Origin: JBAZQS01 sp041645075
Lineage (GTDB): Bacteria; Patescibacteriota; Patescibacteriia; 2-01-FULL-39-33
Length of the DNA stretch: 7,490 bases
Assembly: GCA_041645075.1 (NCBI GenBank)
Contig: JBAZQS010000034.1
Location: forward strand, 1 to 7,490
Reading direction: 5' to 3'
In this document: positions 5,894 through 7,490 of the stretch, piece after piece
How positions within the stretch are numbered: the stretch's first letter is position 1
How the letters are laid out: each line of letters begins with the position of its first letter
Notes under the pieces: generated by a model
The model's database searches: none
The model's input: the letters and a program-made list of their open reading frames with translations, nothing else
What the model was told of the DNA's origin: nothing
Position numbers and translations under genes: made by a program

Positions 5894-6841
5894 ATGGCAA
5901 AACCAATTATCGTCTCGGGCGTCAAACCGAGCGGCAAACTTCACCTTGGCAACTATTTGGGCGCTCTTAATAATTGGTTAAAGATTCAAAATAGCAACCG
6001 ATACCGCTGTTTATTCTTCATCGCCGATTATCACTCCCTGACGACGCTCTATAATCCCCAGAAAAAGAGGGGGCAAATCTTTGACGTTGCTTGCGATTAT
6101 TTAGCGGCCGGCCTTGACCCGAAAAAATCAATCATTTTTATTCAATCCCAAGTGCCGGAATGCACGGAGCTGGCTTGGATTTTCAATACCTTAACGCCCG
6201 TCTCGGAATTGGAAAGGATGGCTCAATTCAAGGATAAGGCCAAACGGCAAAAGCAAAATGTAAATATGGGGCTTTTTGATTATCCGGTGCTGCAAGCGGC
6301 CGATATTTTATTGTATAAAGGAGAACTGGTTCCGGTCGGCCAAGACCAAATCCAGCATGTTGAACTGACGCGCGATTGCGCCAAATGGTTTAATAATAAA
6401 TATAAGGTAAAATATTTTCCGGAAAGCAAGCCGCTATTAACCGAGACACCAAAAATTATGAGCTTAATCTCGCCGGAAAATAAAATGGAAAAAACCTTAG
6501 GCGACAAGCACTGCCTTTATATTGACGAACCGGCCGAGGCGATTGCCGCCAAATTAGCCAAAGCCGTGAGCACGCCCGCGGGAATAGAAAATTTAAAAAC
6601 GATTTATCAGGCCTTCAAAGAAAAAATGGCCGGCGAATTCAATCCCGAAAAAATGGCGGAAACCAAAAAAATAATCGCCGAGGGTATTGCCAATTATTTT
6701 GCTGATTTTAGAGCCCAGAAAGAAAAATTAAAGAAAGATAAAAAATTAGTGCTTGATATTTTAGCCGAGGGACGGCAAAAAGCCCAAGCCATCGCCCAAA
6801 AAAATATGGCAGAAATAAAAAAAATCATCGGAGTAGAATAA
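5894..6841 (+). CDS. trpS: Tryptophanyl-tRNA synthetase
   Basis: Class I synthetase that charges tRNA-Trp with tryptophan in the cytoplasm; 315 residues, slightly shorter than the usual 325-340. The Rossmann catalytic domain begins with SGVKPSGKLHLGNYLGAL (8-25), where HLGN is the HIGH-type ATP motif. FFIADYHSLT (41-50), YPVLQAADILLY (130-141) and VPVGQDQIQHVELTRD (146-161) are typical of TrpRS. The KMSKS loop reads KMEKT (197-201): both lysines remain but the serines are Glu and Thr. The C-terminal helical anticodon-binding part (about 225-315) is Lys/Ala-rich. ATG at 5894 has no Shine-Dalgarno site; an upstream in-frame ATG at 5873 is stopped after three codons. It is transcribed alone, from a likely promoter at 5839 to a terminator just after its stop. 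Confidence 0.95.
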   Translation: MAKPIIVSGVKPSGKLHLGNYLGALNNWLKIQNSNRYRCLFFIADYHSLTTLYNPQKKRGQIFDVACDYLAAGLDPKKSIIFIQSQVPECTELAWIFNTLTPVSELERMAQFKDKAKRQKQNVNMGLFDYPVLQAADILLYKGELVPVGQDQIQHVELTRDCAKWFNNKYKVKYFPESKPLLTETPKIMSLISPENKMEKTLGDKHCLYIDEPAEAIAAKLAKAVSTPAGIENLKTIYQAFKEKMAGEFNPEKMAETKKIIAEGIANYFADFRAQKEKLKKDKKLVLDILAEGRQKAQAIAQKNMAEIKKIIGVE

Positions 6842-6843
6842 AT

Positions 6844-6879
6844 AAAAAAACGCCCCGACGTGACGTCGGGACGTTTTTT
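6844..6879. terminator. Bidirectional intrinsic terminator between trpS (+) and the phosphohexomutase gene (-)
   Basis: A-tract plus CG (6845-6852) and CCCGACG (6854-6860), loop TGA, CGTCGGG (6864-6870), then CG plus a T-tract (6872-6879). There is one C-A mismatch (6853/6871), and a U-tract on either strand. It starts three bases after the trpS stop and lies 12 bases beyond the stop of the convergent gene. Confidence 0.92.
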
Positions 6880-6891
6880 AATAATTTTTAA

Positions 6892-7490
6892 CTACTTAGT
6901 AATTATATTTAATATTTCCTTCTTCATTTTCCCTAAAACACCCTTGTTTCTCGCTTCTATGTTCAGTCGCGCCAAGGGCTCGGTATGAGACGGCCGGATA
7001 TTGAAAAACCAATCGGGACCAAAAACCGACAAGCCGTCTATGGTTTTAAACTTATTCCCTCTATAAAAATTTTTAAGTTTGTTTTCTATCGCCTTAAAAT
7101 TATCAACCGCCAAATTAATTTCGCCGGAAATAAAATATTTATCGCTGAATTGGGCAATCACCTGGGAAAGCTTTAAATTATTTTCTGTTAGATGCTCCAA
7201 AATCAACAAAATAGGAATAATGGCTTCGGCATAAACAAAATTTTTCTTTAAGCCCCGGAAAAATAAAAAATTAAAAAAGAAGTGGCCGGAATTTTCACAG
7301 CCGAAAAGCAGTTTCTTCTCTTGCATCAGACAAATGACATTTGAGGTGCCCGACCGGCTTATTATCGGCTTGCCGCCCGCTTCTTTTATCACTTCACCGA
7401 TGCCCACGGGCAGTCGCGCGTCAACCACAATCCCGATACCGCTTTTCTTTTTTAAAATAATCTGGCTCATTAAACAATTTATATAATAAG
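6892..7490 (-). CDS. Phosphomannomutase/phosphoglucomutase family protein, C-terminal half (5' end outside window)
   Basis: Alpha-D-phosphohexomutases interconvert hexose 1- and 6-phosphates for nucleotide-sugar and cell-envelope synthesis. Only domains III and IV are present. Numbering from an ATG at 7470 (192 codons): domain III has IGIVVDARLPVGIGEVIKEA (12-31) and the sugar-binding loop FGCENSGHFFF (56-66) with E59, S61 and H63. Domain IV has the phosphate-binding WFFNIRPSHTEPLARLN (154-170). The full family length is about 450 residues, and the frame stays open from 7470 to the window edge, aligning with residues expected before domain III, so the gene almost certainly continues to the right and 7470 is not its start. 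The usual GHxxIK loop reads GTSNVI (41-46), lacking the His and Lys, and RPSNTEP has become RPSHTEP. It could be a specialised paralogue. It stops at TAG (6892-6894) beside the shared terminator. Confidence 0.88.
   Translation of the reverse strand, partial: YYINCLMSQIILKKKSGIGIVVDARLPVGIGEVIKEAGGKPIISRSGTSNVICLMQEKKLLFGCENSGHFFFNFLFFRGLKKNFVYAEAIIPILLILEHLTENNLKLSQVIAQFSDKYFISGEINLAVDNFKAIENKLKNFYRGNKFKTIDGLSVFGPDWFFNIRPSHTEPLARLNIEARNKGVLGKMKKEILNIITK

Noticed and set aside
6985..7176. A plus-strand frame of 63 codons opposite the phosphohexomutase gene.
   Set aside because: It is antisense to conserved domain IV, with no known motif and no promoter or ribosome site.
1..7490. CRISPR array, insertion sequence, toxin-antitoxin or defence cassette.
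   Set aside because: I found no regularly spaced repeats, transposase, nuclease-antitoxin pair or defence-type domains on either strand.

Overview
The window looks like a piece of a gene-dense, compact bacterial genome of the Candidate Phyla Radiation (Patescibacteria, Parcubacteria-like). This is inferred from protein style rather than from a marker tree. The signs are a family-5 solute-binding protein held by an uncleaved N-terminal helix, a compact TrpRS, an RNase J with a basic N-terminal tail, a tRNA without an encoded CCA, starts without clear Shine-Dalgarno sites, and GC-rich palindromes scattered in moderately AT-rich DNA.

Layout. (1) 1-1794 (+) encodes a membrane-anchored oligopeptide-type ABC substrate-binding protein, open at the left edge. 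(2) 1802-1907 is a very regular long inverted repeat built of octamers; it ends one base before a tRNA-Leu(CAG) at 1908-1991. (3) 2072-3208 (+) is a GT4-type glycosyltransferase whose glycine codons differ from its neighbours' and which carries T9 and T8 tracts. (4) 3235-5202 (+) is ribonuclease J, with a GC-rich repeat translated in frame inside its N-terminal tail and some changed active-site motifs. (5) 5271-5299 is a bidirectional terminator between rnj and a convergent gene on the minus strand (5298-5687) for a SpeD-like pyruvoyl decarboxylase. (6) 5688-5893 is a divergent intergenic region with a GC-rich palindrome whose outer arm supplies the -35 of a probable promoter for trpS. (7) 5894-6841 (+) is tryptophanyl-tRNA synthetase. 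(8) 6844-6879 is a second bidirectional terminator. (9) 6892-7490 (-) is the C-terminal half of a phosphohexomutase that enters from the right edge.

The genes do not form one pathway. They cover peptide uptake, leucine and tryptophan decoding, RNA turnover, polyamine-type decarboxylation and sugar or envelope metabolism (glycosyltransferase and phosphohexomutase). I see no CRISPR array, transposase, toxin-antitoxin pair or defence cassette. The most interesting items are the octamer palindrome beside the tRNA, the repeat captured inside the rnj reading frame, changed catalytic motifs in several enzymes (RNase J, TrpRS, phosphohexomutase, SpeD-like protein), and the possibly acquired glycosyltransferase next to tRNA-Leu.
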